Notes under the pieces: model-generated
Told to the model about the DNA's origin: nothing
The model's input: only the letters and a program-made list of their open reading frames with translations
Database searches by the model: none
Shown: positions 27,845 to 37,601 of the stretch, one piece after another
Numbering within the stretch: position 1 is the first letter of the stretch
Layout of the letters: the number at the start of each line of letters is the position of its first letter
NCBI RefSeq assembly: GCF_040892545.1
Contig: NZ_CP156079.1
Coordinates: 992,001-1,056,000 of the forward strand
DNA length: 64,000 nucleotides
Direction of reading: 5' to 3'
Origin: Paracidovorax avenae
GTDB lineage: Bacteria > Pseudomonadota > Gammaproteobacteria > Burkholderiales > Burkholderiaceae_C
Made by a program: the position numbers and the translations under genes

Positions 27845-28639
27845 ATGACGACCCCCTCCCGCCTGCAAGACCGCCACGTACTGCTCACCGGAGCCGGCGG
27901 CGGCATCGGCCTGGCCGTGGCAGAGGCCTGCCTCGCCGAAGGCGCGCAGTGCAGCGTCGTCGATCGCGGCGCAGCCGTGCCCGCGGAAGTGGCCGCGCTG
28001 CAGCAGCGCCACCCCGGGCGCATCGCCTATATCCCGGCCGACATCACCGAGCCTGGCGCCATCGTGCGCCTGCTGGGCGAGGCCATCGCCGCCTTCGGCC
28101 CGGTCCACACGTTGTTCAACAACGCCGCGGTATTCGACCTGGCGCCCCTGCTGGAAAGCGACGAGGCCTCGTTCGACAGGCTGTTCGCAGTCAACGTCAA
28201 GGGCATGTTCTTCGTGATGCAGGCCGTGCTGCGTCACATGGTGGAGGCCGGCACGCAGGGCGCATCGGTCATCAACATGGCCTCGCAGGCCGGCCGGCGC
28301 GGCGAGGCGCTGGTGTCGCACTACTGCGCCACCAAGGCCGCCGTCATCAGCTACACGCAGAGCGCGGCACTCGCCATGGCGCCGCACGGCATTCGTGTCA
28401 ACGGCATCTCGCCCGGCGTGATCGACACGCCCATGTGGGCGCACGTGGACAGCCTCTTCGCCCGGGCCGAAGGGCTGCCCATCGGCGAGAAGAAGCGCCA
28501 GGTAGGCCTGGCCGTGCCGCTGGGCCGCATGGGCGATCCGCGCGACGTGGCCGGCGCGGCCGTGTTCCTCGCCAGCGACGAGGCCCGCTACGTCACCGCC
28601 CAGACGCTCAACGTCGATGGCGGCAACGTCATGAGCTGA
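27845..28639 (+). CDS. short-chain dehydrogenase (sorbitol dehydrogenase-like)
   Basis: Classical SDR of 264 residues. The coenzyme motif TGAGGGIGLAVAEA is at about residue 15, NNAAVFD at about 97, and the catalytic Tyr160-x-x-x-Lys164 in SHYCATKAAV. The sequence and the operon context resemble the SmoS/PolS L-iditol 2-dehydrogenases, which oxidise sorbitol to fructose. A related arabitol or ribitol activity cannot be ruled out. It starts five bases after the mtlD stop codon. The presence of two different polyol dehydrogenases suggests the operon handles at least two polyols. Confidence 0.85.
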   Translation: MTTPSRLQDRHVLLTGAGGGIGLAVAEACLAEGAQCSVVDRGAAVPAEVAALQQRHPGRIAYIPADITEPGAIVRLLGEAIAAFGPVHTLFNNAAVFDLAPLLESDEASFDRLFAVNVKGMFFVMQAVLRHMVEAGTQGASVINMASQAGRRGEALVSHYCATKAAVISYTQSAALAMAPHGIRVNGISPGVIDTPMWAHVDSLFARAEGLPIGEKKRQVGLAVPLGRMGDPRDVAGAAVFLASDEARYVTAQTLNVDGGNVMS

Positions 28640-28644
28640 AAAGC

Positions 28645-29316
28645 ATGCACGCCACCGATTTCCATCTCTACATCGACAGCGCCGACATCGCGCAGATCGA
28701 AACCTGCCTGCCGCACCCGGTCATCCACGGCGTGACCACCAACCCCACGCTATTGCTGCGTGCCGGTGTGAAGCAGGCTGCGGTCCCGGGCCTGCTGGCG
28801 CGCTGCATCGAACTGGGTGCGCGGCAGGTGCAGGCACAAGTGTCTTCCTCCGACGCGGACGGCATGCTCGAAGATGCGCAGGCCTTGCTGCGCCACTTCG
28901 ACAGGGGACAGCTGGTGGTGAAGATTCCCGCCACGCGCCAGGGGCTGGATGCGGGCGCCCGGCTCATCGCGCAAGGCACTCCCGTCACCTGGACGGCCGT
29001 CTATGCCCTGGAGCAGGCGCACTTCGCAGCGCAACTGGGCGCGGCCTATGCGGCCCCGTACCTGGGCCGGCTGAATGATTCCGGGGTGGATGGCCTCGCG
29101 CGCATCGCGCAGATGCAGGCACTGGTGGCGCAGGCGCCGGCCCCGCGGACGCGCCTGCTGGTGGCCAGCGTGCGCTCCCGCGATGCCTACCTGGCCCTCC
29201 TGCAACTGGGCGTGGGTGCCATCACCATCCCGCCGCAGCTGTTCACTGAACTCTTGGACCACCCCGCCACGCTGGAGGCCGAGCGCGGCTTCCTGGCCGA
29301 CGCGGCGGCGTACTGA
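28645..29316 (+). CDS. fructose-6-phosphate aldolase/transaldolase-like protein (FSA/TalC family)
   Basis: Short transaldolase-fold protein of 223 residues, matching the FSA/TalC length rather than the 315-residue classical transaldolase also present at 19351. Lys93 in LVVKIPATRQG is the Schiff-base residue, corresponding to Lys85 of Escherichia coli FSA. HGVTTNPTLLLRAG is the N-terminal signature. It could split fructose 6-phosphate or a related ketose phosphate into dihydroxyacetone and glyceraldehyde 3-phosphate, or act as a transaldolase. Its place between polyol dehydrogenase and fructokinase is uncommon and suggests a side route for the ketoses formed here. Confidence 0.85.
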   Translation: MHATDFHLYIDSADIAQIETCLPHPVIHGVTTNPTLLLRAGVKQAAVPGLLARCIELGARQVQAQVSSSDADGMLEDAQALLRHFDRGQLVVKIPATRQGLDAGARLIAQGTPVTWTAVYALEQAHFAAQLGAAYAAPYLGRLNDSGVDGLARIAQMQALVAQAPAPRTRLLVASVRSRDAYLALLQLGVGAITIPPQLFTELLDHPATLEAERGFLADAAAY

Positions 29317-29335
29317 ACCGCCAGGAGACTCCCGC

Positions 29336-30331
29336 ATGCGCGTAGCCTTCATGGGCGAGGCCCTCGTCGATTTCACCTCCTCCGGCACCCATGGCGCGCT
29401 GGGCTTCGCGGGCCACGTGGGCGGCTCTCCGCTCAACGCCGCCATCGCCTGCGCCCGGCTCGGCCAGCCCACCGGCCTGCTCACGCAGCTGTCCACCGAT
29501 CTCTTCGGCGAGCGCATCCTGGGCTACCTGCAGTGCAACGGCGTGGACACGCGCTTCGTGCCGCGCAGCGCAGCGCCCTCCACGCTGGCCTTCGTCGAGC
29601 GCACGCCGCAGACCAACCGCTACGCCTTCTACGCCGCCGGCAGCGCCGATGCGACCTGGGCTCCCGATCCGCTGCCCGAACTGCCGCCTGAATGCGCCTT
29701 CCTGCATTTCGGCTCCATCGCCATGCTGCAGCAGCCTGCGTCCGCGCGCATCCTGGATATGGTGCGGGCCTCGGCAGGGCGCCGCGTCGTGGTGCTCGAC
29801 CCCAACGTGCGGCCCAGCCTGATCGGCGACATGGTGCATTACCGCGCGCAGGTGGCGCAGTGGGCGGGCCACTCCGATGTCGTCAAGCTCAGCGACGAGG
29901 ATGCGGAACTGCTCGCGCCCGGCCAGCCGCCGGGCGCGCTGGCGGCGGATTACCTGGCCGCCGGTGCCCAGGCCGTGGTCGTCACCCAGGGACCGGCCGG
30001 CGCCACGCTCTGGCGCGCGGGCCATGCACCCCTGGCCGTGGCCGCGCCCCGCGTGCAGGTGGCGGACACCATCGGCGCGGGAGACACCTTCACCGCGGGA
30101 CTCTCGGTGGCCTTGCTGGCGCACGGCATCGAGCGGCCCGCGCAACTGGCTGCACTGGACGACGACGGCTGGCGTGCAGCCATGCGTTTCGCGGCCACCG
30201 CCGCCGCGCTCAACTGCATGCGGGAGGGAGCCGATCCTCCGTCGCTCGCCGCCGTCCAGGGGCTGCTCGCCTGCGCCGACAATGTTCCTGAAACCCTCCC
30301 GGTGGGTGCTTCGAACCCATGCACGCCATGA
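29336..30331 (+). CDS. mtlZ: PfkB-family carbohydrate kinase (fructokinase)
   Basis: Ribokinase-fold sugar kinase of 331 residues. The N-terminal GGSPLNAAIACARLG signature and the C-terminal DTIGAGDTFTAGL signature with catalytic Asp250 are both clear. In the equivalent pseudomonad operon the PfkB member (MtlZ) phosphorylates fructose made by mannitol dehydrogenase, and that is the likely role here. The start at 29336 follows a CAGGAGA ribosome binding site. Its stop overlaps the AraC gene start as ATGA, so the regulator is translated with the operon. Confidence 0.9.
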   Translation: MRVAFMGEALVDFTSSGTHGALGFAGHVGGSPLNAAIACARLGQPTGLLTQLSTDLFGERILGYLQCNGVDTRFVPRSAAPSTLAFVERTPQTNRYAFYAAGSADATWAPDPLPELPPECAFLHFGSIAMLQQPASARILDMVRASAGRRVVVLDPNVRPSLIGDMVHYRAQVAQWAGHSDVVKLSDEDAELLAPGQPPGALAADYLAAGAQAVVVTQGPAGATLWRAGHAPLAVAAPRVQVADTIGAGDTFTAGLSVALLAHGIERPAQLAALDDDGWRAAMRFAATAAALNCMREGADPPSLAAVQGLLACADNVPETLPVGASNPCTP

Positions 30332-31281
30332 CGACACTCCGCAAGCGCCCCGTTCCACGGCAACGCCAGCCGGTGCTGGAGCGTGACATCGCGCGTTCAC
30401 CTTCGCTGGGTTACGAGACGTCCGAGGAGGCCGGCCTGGTGCGCTGCCTGGCGCACGGGTTTCCGAGCCCGCTGGTGCGGTGGCACTTCCACGAAGACTA
30501 CGAACTGCACCTGATCACCGAGACCTCGGGCAAGGCCTTCATCGGTGACTGGATCGGGCCGTTCCAGCCCGGCCACCTCGTGCTGTGCGGTCCACGCCTG
30601 CCGCACAACTGGATCTCGCTGGACGTCGCCGAGGGCGGGGCCCCCGGCCGCGACCGCGTGATCCAGTTCTGCCACGAACCCATCGAGCGCGCCGCCGCCG
30701 GCATCCCGGAGCTGCGCGAGATCATGCCCCTGCTGGAGCGGGCGCGCCACGGCATCGAGTTCTTCGGCATGTCGCAGAAGGCGCTGGAGCACTGGGACAC
30801 CGTCAAGGCCGCACGTGGCCTGCGTAGGCTGGGCCGGTTCTGCGAATTCCTCGCCGACCTGGCCGACTGCACCGACTACCGCCTGCTGTCGAGCGTGCAG
30901 ATGCAGGGCCAGCACGGAGCCGACGGCGATGCCCAGGTGGACCGGATCAACGGCATCGTGGACCGCATCACCCGCAACATCGCGGAGCCCATCTCCATGC
31001 AGGAGGTGGCCACCGAGCTGGGCATGAGCGAAAGCCGCTTCAGCCGCTTCTTCCGGCGTGCCACCGGCAACAGCTTCACCGACTTCGTGAACCGCGTGCG
31101 CATCAACAGCGCCTGCCACCTGCTGATGCAGACCGACCACTATGTGACCGACATCTGCCACCAGGTCGGCTTCAACAACGTGGCCAATTTCAACCGGCGC
31201 TTCCTGGAGATCAAGGGCATGACGCCCACGGAATTCCGCCGGCAGGCCGACACCCGCTTCGGCGGGGTGCTGCAGAACTGA
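30328..31281 (+). CDS. mtlR: AraC-family transcriptional activator (MtlR-like)
   Basis: Regulator of 317 residues: an N-terminal cupin-like sensor domain (WHFHEDYELHLITETSGKAFIGDWIGPFQPGHLVLCGPRLPHNW) and a C-terminal double helix-turn-helix (about residues 215-310) ending in VTDICHQVGFNNVANFNRRFLEIKGMTPTEFRRQ. In Pseudomonas the mannitol operon is activated by an AraC-type MtlR, which fits this gene well. I chose the ATG at 30328, which overlaps the kinase stop by four bases; an ATG at 30319 is also possible. The likely target is the direct repeat at 22045-22078. Confidence 0.88.
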   Translation: MTTLRKRPVPRQRQPVLERDIARSPSLGYETSEEAGLVRCLAHGFPSPLVRWHFHEDYELHLITETSGKAFIGDWIGPFQPGHLVLCGPRLPHNWISLDVAEGGAPGRDRVIQFCHEPIERAAAGIPELREIMPLLERARHGIEFFGMSQKALEHWDTVKAARGLRRLGRFCEFLADLADCTDYRLLSSVQMQGQHGADGDAQVDRINGIVDRITRNIAEPISMQEVATELGMSESRFSRFFRRATGNSFTDFVNRVRINSACHLLMQTDHYVTDICHQVGFNNVANFNRRFLEIKGMTPTEFRRQADTRFGGVLQN

Positions 31282-31306
31282 CAAAACCTGCACAAGGGAG
31301 CCATTC

Positions 31307-32764
31307 GTGTACCTGGGCATCGATCTCGGAACCTCCGAACTCAAGGCACTGCTGCTGGCCCCCGACCACCGCATCGTGGGCGTGGCGCGCGCACCGCTCA
31401 CCGTGCAGCGGCCGCAGCCGCTGTGGTCCGAGCAGGCGCCGCAGCAGTGGTGGGATGCGCTGGAAGCCGTCATGCAGGCGCTGCGCAGCGCCCACCCCAC
31501 GGAACTGGCGGCGGTGCGCGCCCTGGGCCTGTCGGGCCAGATGCACGGTGCCACGCTGCTGGACGCGGCCGGCAAGGTGCTGCGTCCGGCCATCCTGTGG
31601 AACGACGGCCGCAGCACCGCGCAGTGCGAAGCGCTTTCCCGCGCCGTGCCACGCCTGGGTGAGATCAGCGGCAACCTGGCGATGCCGGGCTTCACCGCGC
31701 CCAAGCTCCTCTGGGTGCGCGAGCACGAGCCCGGCGTCTTCGCCCGTACGGCCCATGTGCTGTTGCCCAAGGACTGGTTGCGCTTCATGCTGAGCGGCGA
31801 GGCGGTGGGCGAGATGTCGGATGCGGCCGGTACGCTGTGGCTCGATGTGGGCGCGCGTGACTGGTCCGATGAACTGCTGGCAGCGACCGGGCTCACCCGG
31901 GCCCACATGCCGCGCCTGGTCGAAGGCAGCGAGGCCTCGGCGCGGCTGCTGCCCGAACTGGCTGCCCGATGGGGCCTGGGCGGCAACGTCGTGATCGCCG
32001 GTGGCGCAGGGGACAATGCGGCGAGTGCCGTCGGCATGGGGCTGGTCGAGCCGGGGCAGGGCTTCGTCTCGCTGGGCACTTCGGGCGTCGTGTTCGTTTC
32101 CACCGACCGTTTCCTGCCCAATCCTGCGCAGGCCATGCACGCGTTCTGCCACGCACTGCCCGGGCGCTGGCACCAGATGTCGGTGATGCTGTCGGCCGCG
32201 AGCGCCGTGCAGTGGGGGGCCAAGGCTTTCGGCTTCGCCAGCGAGGCCGCATTGCTGCAGGCCGCGGCCACCGTGGCGCAGCGGGAACGCTGCCCGCTGT
32301 TCCTGCCCTACCTCTCGGGCGAACGCTCGCCGCACAACCATGCCGGGGCGCAGGGCGTGCTGTTCGGACTGACCCATGCGCATGGCCCGGCCGAGATCGC
32401 CTACGCGATCGTCGAGGGGGTGGGGTTCGGCCTGCGGGACGGCCTGGACACCTTGCGCCTGCCCGAAGGCACGCTGCTGCGCGAGATGGCGCTGGTCGGC
32501 GGCGGCGCGCGCAGCGCCTGGTGGGGACAGTTGCTGGCCGACATCCTGCAGGTGCCGCTCACTCTCTACGAAGGCAGCGAAACCGGCGGTGCCCTGGGCG
32601 CGGCACGGCTGGCCTGGCTGGCCGATGGCGGCCGCGTGGCCGAGGTCTGCACACTGCCGCAGCCCCGGCAGCGCTTCGATCCCGCCACAGCGGACGCCGC
32701 CGGGCATGCGGCGCGCCATGCGCGCTTCCGAACCCTCTACCAGGCGCTGCGCGATCAGTTCTGA
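31307..32764 (+). CDS. xylB: xylulokinase
   Basis: FGGY-family kinase that phosphorylates D-xylulose, feeding the pentose phosphate pathway; 485 residues. The N-terminal phosphate-binding segment YLGIDLGTSELKALLL, the GLSGQMHGATLLD block and the C-terminal ADILQVPLTLYEGSETGGALGAARLA region are typical of XylB/MtlY. The start is a GTG at 31307 with AAGGGAG just upstream. As last gene of the polyol operon it supports D-arabitol as a second substrate, since arabitol oxidation yields xylulose. A GC hairpin at 32773-32790 follows the stop. Confidence 0.93.
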   Translation: MYLGIDLGTSELKALLLAPDHRIVGVARAPLTVQRPQPLWSEQAPQQWWDALEAVMQALRSAHPTELAAVRALGLSGQMHGATLLDAAGKVLRPAILWNDGRSTAQCEALSRAVPRLGEISGNLAMPGFTAPKLLWVREHEPGVFARTAHVLLPKDWLRFMLSGEAVGEMSDAAGTLWLDVGARDWSDELLAATGLTRAHMPRLVEGSEASARLLPELAARWGLGGNVVIAGGAGDNAASAVGMGLVEPGQGFVSLGTSGVVFVSTDRFLPNPAQAMHAFCHALPGRWHQMSVMLSAASAVQWGAKAFGFASEAALLQAAATVAQRERCPLFLPYLSGERSPHNHAGAQGVLFGLTHAHGPAEIAYAIVEGVGFGLRDGLDTLRLPEGTLLREMALVGGGARSAWWGQLLADILQVPLTLYEGSETGGALGAARLAWLADGGRVAEVCTLPQPRQRFDPATADAAGHAARHARFRTLYQALRDQF

Positions 32765-32772
32765 CACAAGGC

Positions 32773-32790
32773 CCCGCGCCACGGCGCGGG
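32773..32790 (+). terminator. GC hairpin after xylB
   Basis: CCCGCGCC (32773-32780) pairs with GGCGCGGG (32783-32790). No T run follows, so it is at best a weak or factor-assisted end for the polyol operon. Confidence 0.35.
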
Positions 32791-32816
32791 TCCGGTGCCA
32801 CGGCGCAGACGCCATG

Positions 32817-32843
32817 AAAAAAGGGCCGCTTGCGCGGCCCTTT
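32817..32843 (-). terminator. rho-independent terminator of groES-groEL
   Basis: AAAGGGCCGC (32820-32829) pairs with GCGGCCCTTT (32834-32843) around TTGC. Read on the minus strand it ends in a run of six T, 29 bases after the groEL stop. It also faces xylB and might act in both directions. Confidence 0.9.
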
Positions 32844-32871
32844 GGTCGGGTGAGCGAGGCTCAGCCGGGCA

Positions 32872-34524
<1,653 letters not shown>

Positions 34525-34567
34525 TCAGTCAACAGGAAGTTAGAAGAGGATGTGATCCGCGAAGCGA

Positions 34568-34858
34568 TCACTTCTCGACGACTGCGAACAGGTCGTCTTC
34601 CTTCATGACCAGCAGTTCGTCGCCGTTGACCTTGACGGTCTGGCCCGAGTACTTGCCGAACAGGACGCGATCGCCGACCTTGACGCTCAGCACGCTGAGT
34701 TCGCCCTTGTCGTTCTTCTTGCCAGGGCCCACGGCCAGGACTTCGCCTTGATCGGGCTTCTCGGCAGCGTTGTCGGGGATCACGATGCCGGAGGCGGTCG
34801 TGGTTTCGCTTTCAATGCGCTTGACGATCACGCGATCGTGCAGGGGGCGAAGGTTCAT
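34568..34858 (-). CDS. groES: co-chaperonin GroES
   Basis: 10-kDa lid of the GroEL chaperonin, 96 residues from the ATG at 34858 ([14 protein letters not shown]), which is the family start. An in-frame ATG two codons earlier (34864) would add Met-Gln; an AGGAGA ribosome binding site lies upstream and is compatible with either. The mobile loop (about residues 17-32, [18 protein letters not shown]) is intact. It is the first gene of the groESL operon. Confidence 0.97.
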   Translation of the reverse strand: MNLRPLHDRVIVKRIESETTTASGIVIPDNAAEKPDQGEVLAVGPGKKNDKGELSVLSVKVGDRVLFGKYSGQTVKVNGDELLVMKEDDLFAVVEK

Positions 34859-34954
34859 TTGCATCTCTCCTGGTTCAATAAGGATTGCGACATCGACAGG
34901 ACGCCCGCGGAAGGCGGGCGTCGGGATCTTCAGCGGCCGTGTCCCACACGGTTG

Positions 34955-34981
34955 TTAGCACTCGTCCGCTTCGAGTGCTAA
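34955..34981. promoter_or_regulatory. CIRCE element (HrcA operator) of groESL
   Basis: TTAGCACTC-N9-GAGTGCTAA, a perfect match to the HrcA operator, with arms at 34955-34963 and 34973-34981. It lies about 97 bases upstream of the groES start and just downstream of the sigma-32-like -10 box on the minus strand. Confidence 0.97.
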
Positions 34982-34983
34982 TG

Positions 34984-35010
34984 ATACGGGCATTTGCTGG
35001 CGTTTCAAGG
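34984..35010 (-). promoter_or_regulatory. candidate sigma-32 heat-shock promoter of groESL
   Basis: On the minus strand CCTTGAAA, a 12-base spacer and CCCGTATC read as a good heat-shock sigma factor match (consensus CTTGAAA then CCCCATNT). The -10 box lies right beside CIRCE, so HrcA bound there would sit at the transcription start. This implies dual control. Confidence 0.75.
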
Positions 35011-35061
35011 GGCTGGGGCGGGATGCCATGGCCGGCGACCGGCGCATGCCCGCGAAGGGCC

Positions 35062-35090
35062 TTGCCCCCTGGCTGGCTGGAGAGGATAAT
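35062..35090 (+). promoter_or_regulatory. candidate sigma-70 promoter of the EF-G paralogue
   Basis: TTGCCC at 35062-35067, a 17-base spacer and GATAAT at 35085-35090. Transcription would begin at about 35096-35099, essentially at the ATG of the small leader frame. Confidence 0.6.
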
Positions 35091-35098
35091 TCGTCTCC

Positions 35099-35143
35099 AT
35101 GAACATTCTGACCAACGTGATCAAGGCATCTTTCGCCACCTAG
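35099..35143 (+). CDS. possible 14-residue leader peptide upstream of the EF-G paralogue
   Basis: Short frame encoding MNILTNVIKASFAT, stopping 52 bases before an intrinsic terminator. The promoter at 35062-35090 would place the RNA start at or just before its ATG, so it may be read as a leaderless message. A GAGAGG stretch 12 bases upstream could serve as ribosome binding site only if transcription starts further up. No similarity is recognised; its support is positional. A second short frame at 35254-35355 lacks a ribosome binding site and is not called. Confidence 0.4.
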   Translation: MNILTNVIKASFAT

Positions 35144-35163
35144 TTGCGCCCCTGATCGCGTAT

Positions 35164-35227
35164 CGGAGGGCTGCGCGCCTTCCGGTCACCACAGACCCCG
35201 GCAGGCTCGCACCTCCGGGGTTTTTTG
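35164..35227 (+). terminator. leader terminator with possible antiterminator ahead of the EF-G paralogue
   Basis: ACCCCGG (35195-35201) pairs with CCGGGGT (35215-35221), followed by TTTTTTG. An upstream hairpin, CGGAGGG (35164-35170) with CCTTCCG (35178-35184), can be replaced by pairing CGGAGG (35164-35169) with CCTCCG (35212-35217), which would break the terminator. The terminator lies inside the leader, about 220 bases before the gene start. Bases 35228-35449 hold no supported gene. Confidence 0.65.
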
Positions 35228-35449
35228 TTTTCCAGACTTTCCCACCGACACCCATGCGTACCTACGACAAGTTGATCGCCACGATTCCCGACCGCCGGAG
35301 CTTGAGTTCCGTGCGCCCGGGCTTCGGCGACAGCACACCCCCCATTCCACGCTAGCCCGAAGGCGGATCTTCTCGCCTGGGCTGGCGACCTAGCCAACCA
35401 GGCGGCAGCTGCTCGCAGAGCCGAGTGCAGCCGCAAAGAAAGATTCGCC

Positions 35450-37495
35450 ATGAGAAACTCCCGCAACCATATCGCCCGTCTGCGCAACATCGGTGTCATC
35501 GCCCACGTCGACGCGGGCAAGACGACCACCACCGAACGCATCCTGTTCTATACCGGCGAAAGCCATCGCATCGGCGAAGTGCACGACGGCACGGCGCACA
35601 TGGACTTCGATCCGCAGGAGCAGAAGCGCGGCATCACCATCCACAGCGCGGCCGTCACCGTGCATTGGAAGGGCACGCAGCTCAACCTGATCGACACGCC
35701 CGGCCACATCGACTTCAACATCGAGGTGAACCGCTCGCTGCGCGTGCTCGACGGTGCGGTCGTCGTGTTCGACGGCGTGGCGGGCGTGGAGCCGCAGACC
35801 GAGACCAACTGGCGCCTGGCCGACAGGTACCGTGTGCCTCGTATCGCCTTCATCAACAAGCTCGACCGCGTGGGAGCCGATTTCGGCCGCGTGGTGACCA
35901 TGATGGGGGAGCGCCTGGGCGTGCGCGTCGTGCCGCTGCAGATTCCCATCGGCGCGGAAGGCGACTTCCGCGGTGTGGTGGACCTGCTCAGCCTGCGTGC
36001 CCGCATCTGGGACAGGGACGATGCCAGCACTTCCTACCGTGAGACCGACGTGCCCGCCGACCTGGTCGAGCAGGCTGCGCATGCACGTGCCCGCCTGGTC
36101 GAAGCGGCGGTGGAGCAGGATGAAGCTGCCCTGGAGGCCTACGTGAACGGCGAACCCATCGCCGTGGACGTGCTGCGCTCGCTCTTGCGCCGGGGGGTGC
36201 TGGCAGGTGCCTTCGTCCCCGCGCTGGCGGGCTCGGCCTTCAAGAACCGCGGCGTGGAGCCTTTGCTCGATGCCGTGGTGGACTACCTGCCCTCGCCGGA
36301 AGACGTGGCGCACGCGGGCCGTGCCGACGGCAAGCCGGCATCGGCGGCAGATCCGTTCTCGGCCCTGGCGTTCAAGGTCGTCGCCGACGACCATGGTGCC
36401 AAGGTGTTCGTGCGTGTTTACAGCGGCCGGCTGGTCCGGGGCGATGTGGTGCTCAACACCAGCACGGGCAGGACCGAGCGCGTATCGAGGCTGTACGAGG
36501 TGCATGCCGACAAGCACATCGAGCGCGAGGAACTGGTGGCGGGCGACATTGCCGCCGTCGTCGGCCTCAAGGACACCCTCACGGGCCACACGCTGAGCGA
36601 TCCGGCCCATCCCGTGGTGCTGGAGCAGATCAGCGTGCCCGAGCCGGTGATCCACGTGGCCATCGAGCCCCGGGCAAGCGCCGACCAGCAGGGCTTGTCG
36701 AAGGCGCTGCAGTCCCTGCTGCGCGAAGACCCGAGCCTGCGCCTGCAGCAGGACGCCGAGTCCGGCCAGACCATTCTGTCCGGCATGGGCGAACTGCAGC
36801 TCGAGGTCTCGATCGAGAAGCTGCGCGCGCGCCATGGGGTCGATGTGTCGGTCGGGCGCCCCCAGGTGGCCTACCGTGAAACCATTTCCCGCCGTGTGGA
36901 GGTGAACCATGTGCACAAGAAGCAATCGGGCGGTCCTGGCCAGTTCGCCGAGGTGAGGCTGCAGTTCGAGCCCCTCCCCCGGGGCAAGGGCATCCGCTTC
37001 GAGAGCCGCGTTGTCGGCGGCACGGTGCCGCGCGAGTTCATTCCCGCGGTGGAGGCCGGCATCCGCCGTGCCGCCCGCTCCGGCGTGGTGGCTGGCTTTC
37101 CCGCCGTGGACTTCGTCGCCACGCTGGTGGATGGCAGCTACCACGAGCGCGATTCGTCCACGGTGGCGTTCGAACTGGCGGCCGTGGCGGCGTTTCGCGA
37201 CGCCTTTGCCAAGGCCGGGCCCCTGGTGCTGGAGCCGGTGATGGCCGTCGAAGTCATCATCCCGGCCGAGTGCCTGGGTGACGGCATCGGCGACCTGAAC
37301 CGCCGCCGTGGCGTCGTCCGCGGCCAGGGCCAGCGCGGCAACGCCGCCACGATCGAGGCGCAGGTGCCGCTGAAGGAAATGTTCGGCTACATCGGCAGCC
37401 TGCGCGCGCTGTCGTCGGGGCGTGGGCAGTACTCGATGCAACTGGACCACTATGGGGTGGTGCCGGAGAGGGAGATGGCCGCGTTGATGCGGTGA
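35450..37495 (+). CDS. elongation factor G paralogue (FusA2-type)
   Basis: Translational GTPase of 681 residues. G-domain motifs are intact: [15 protein letters not shown] (about 18-32), [42 protein letters not shown] and NKLDR. Domains II to V follow, including domain IV/V segments [15 protein letters not shown] and [19 protein letters not shown]. It differs from housekeeping EF-G (for example DTPGHVDFTIEVERS) and is not in a str operon with rpsL, rpsG and tuf, so it is a secondary EF-G. Such paralogues act in stress, in ribosome rescue or as tetracycline-protection-like factors, and which applies is unknown. The leader region suggests that its expression is conditional. Confidence 0.88.
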   Translation: MRNSRNHIARLRNIGVIAHVDAGKTTTTERILFYTGESHRIGEVHDGTAHMDFDPQEQKRGITIHSAAVTVHWKGTQLNLIDTPGHIDFNIEVNRSLRVLDGAVVVFDGVAGVEPQTETNWRLADRYRVPRIAFINKLDRVGADFGRVVTMMGERLGVRVVPLQIPIGAEGDFRGVVDLLSLRARIWDRDDASTSYRETDVPADLVEQAAHARARLVEAAVEQDEAALEAYVNGEPIAVDVLRSLLRRGVLAGAFVPALAGSAFKNRGVEPLLDAVVDYLPSPEDVAHAGRADGKPASAADPFSALAFKVVADDHGAKVFVRVYSGRLVRGDVVLNTSTGRTERVSRLYEVHADKHIEREELVAGDIAAVVGLKDTLTGHTLSDPAHPVVLEQISVPEPVIHVAIEPRASADQQGLSKALQSLLREDPSLRLQQDAESGQTILSGMGELQLEVSIEKLRARHGVDVSVGRPQVAYRETISRRVEVNHVHKKQSGGPGQFAEVRLQFEPLPRGKGIRFESRVVGGTVPREFIPAVEAGIRRAARSGVVAGFPAVDFVATLVDGSYHERDSSTVAFELAAVAAFRDAFAKAGPLVLEPVMAVEVIIPAECLGDGIGDLNRRRGVVRGQGQRGNAATIEAQVPLKEMFGYIGSLRALSSGRGQYSMQLDHYGVVPEREMAALMR

Positions 37496-37527
37496 CCTGG
37501 CGCACGCCAGGGGCGATACCCTGGCAG

Positions 37528-37556
37528 GGGCGCGGACGGTGTCCGCGCCCTTTTTT
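37528..37556. terminator. terminator between EF-G paralogue and the glycan locus
   Basis: GGGCGCGGAC (37528-37537) pairs with GTCCGCGCCC (37541-37550) around GGT, followed by six T. It ends the EF-G paralogue transcript and could also affect the convergent gene. Confidence 0.92.
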
Positions 37557-37601
37557 CCTGGCGGATCGCCGGCGCCGGGCGGGCAATTCACCGTGCCTGC
37601 A

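Noticed and set aside
35254..35355. 33-codon frame (MRTYDKLIATIPDRRS...) between the leader terminator and the EF-G paralogue
   Set aside because: No ribosome binding site and no similarity; it could be a second leader frame, but nothing supports it beyond the open reading.
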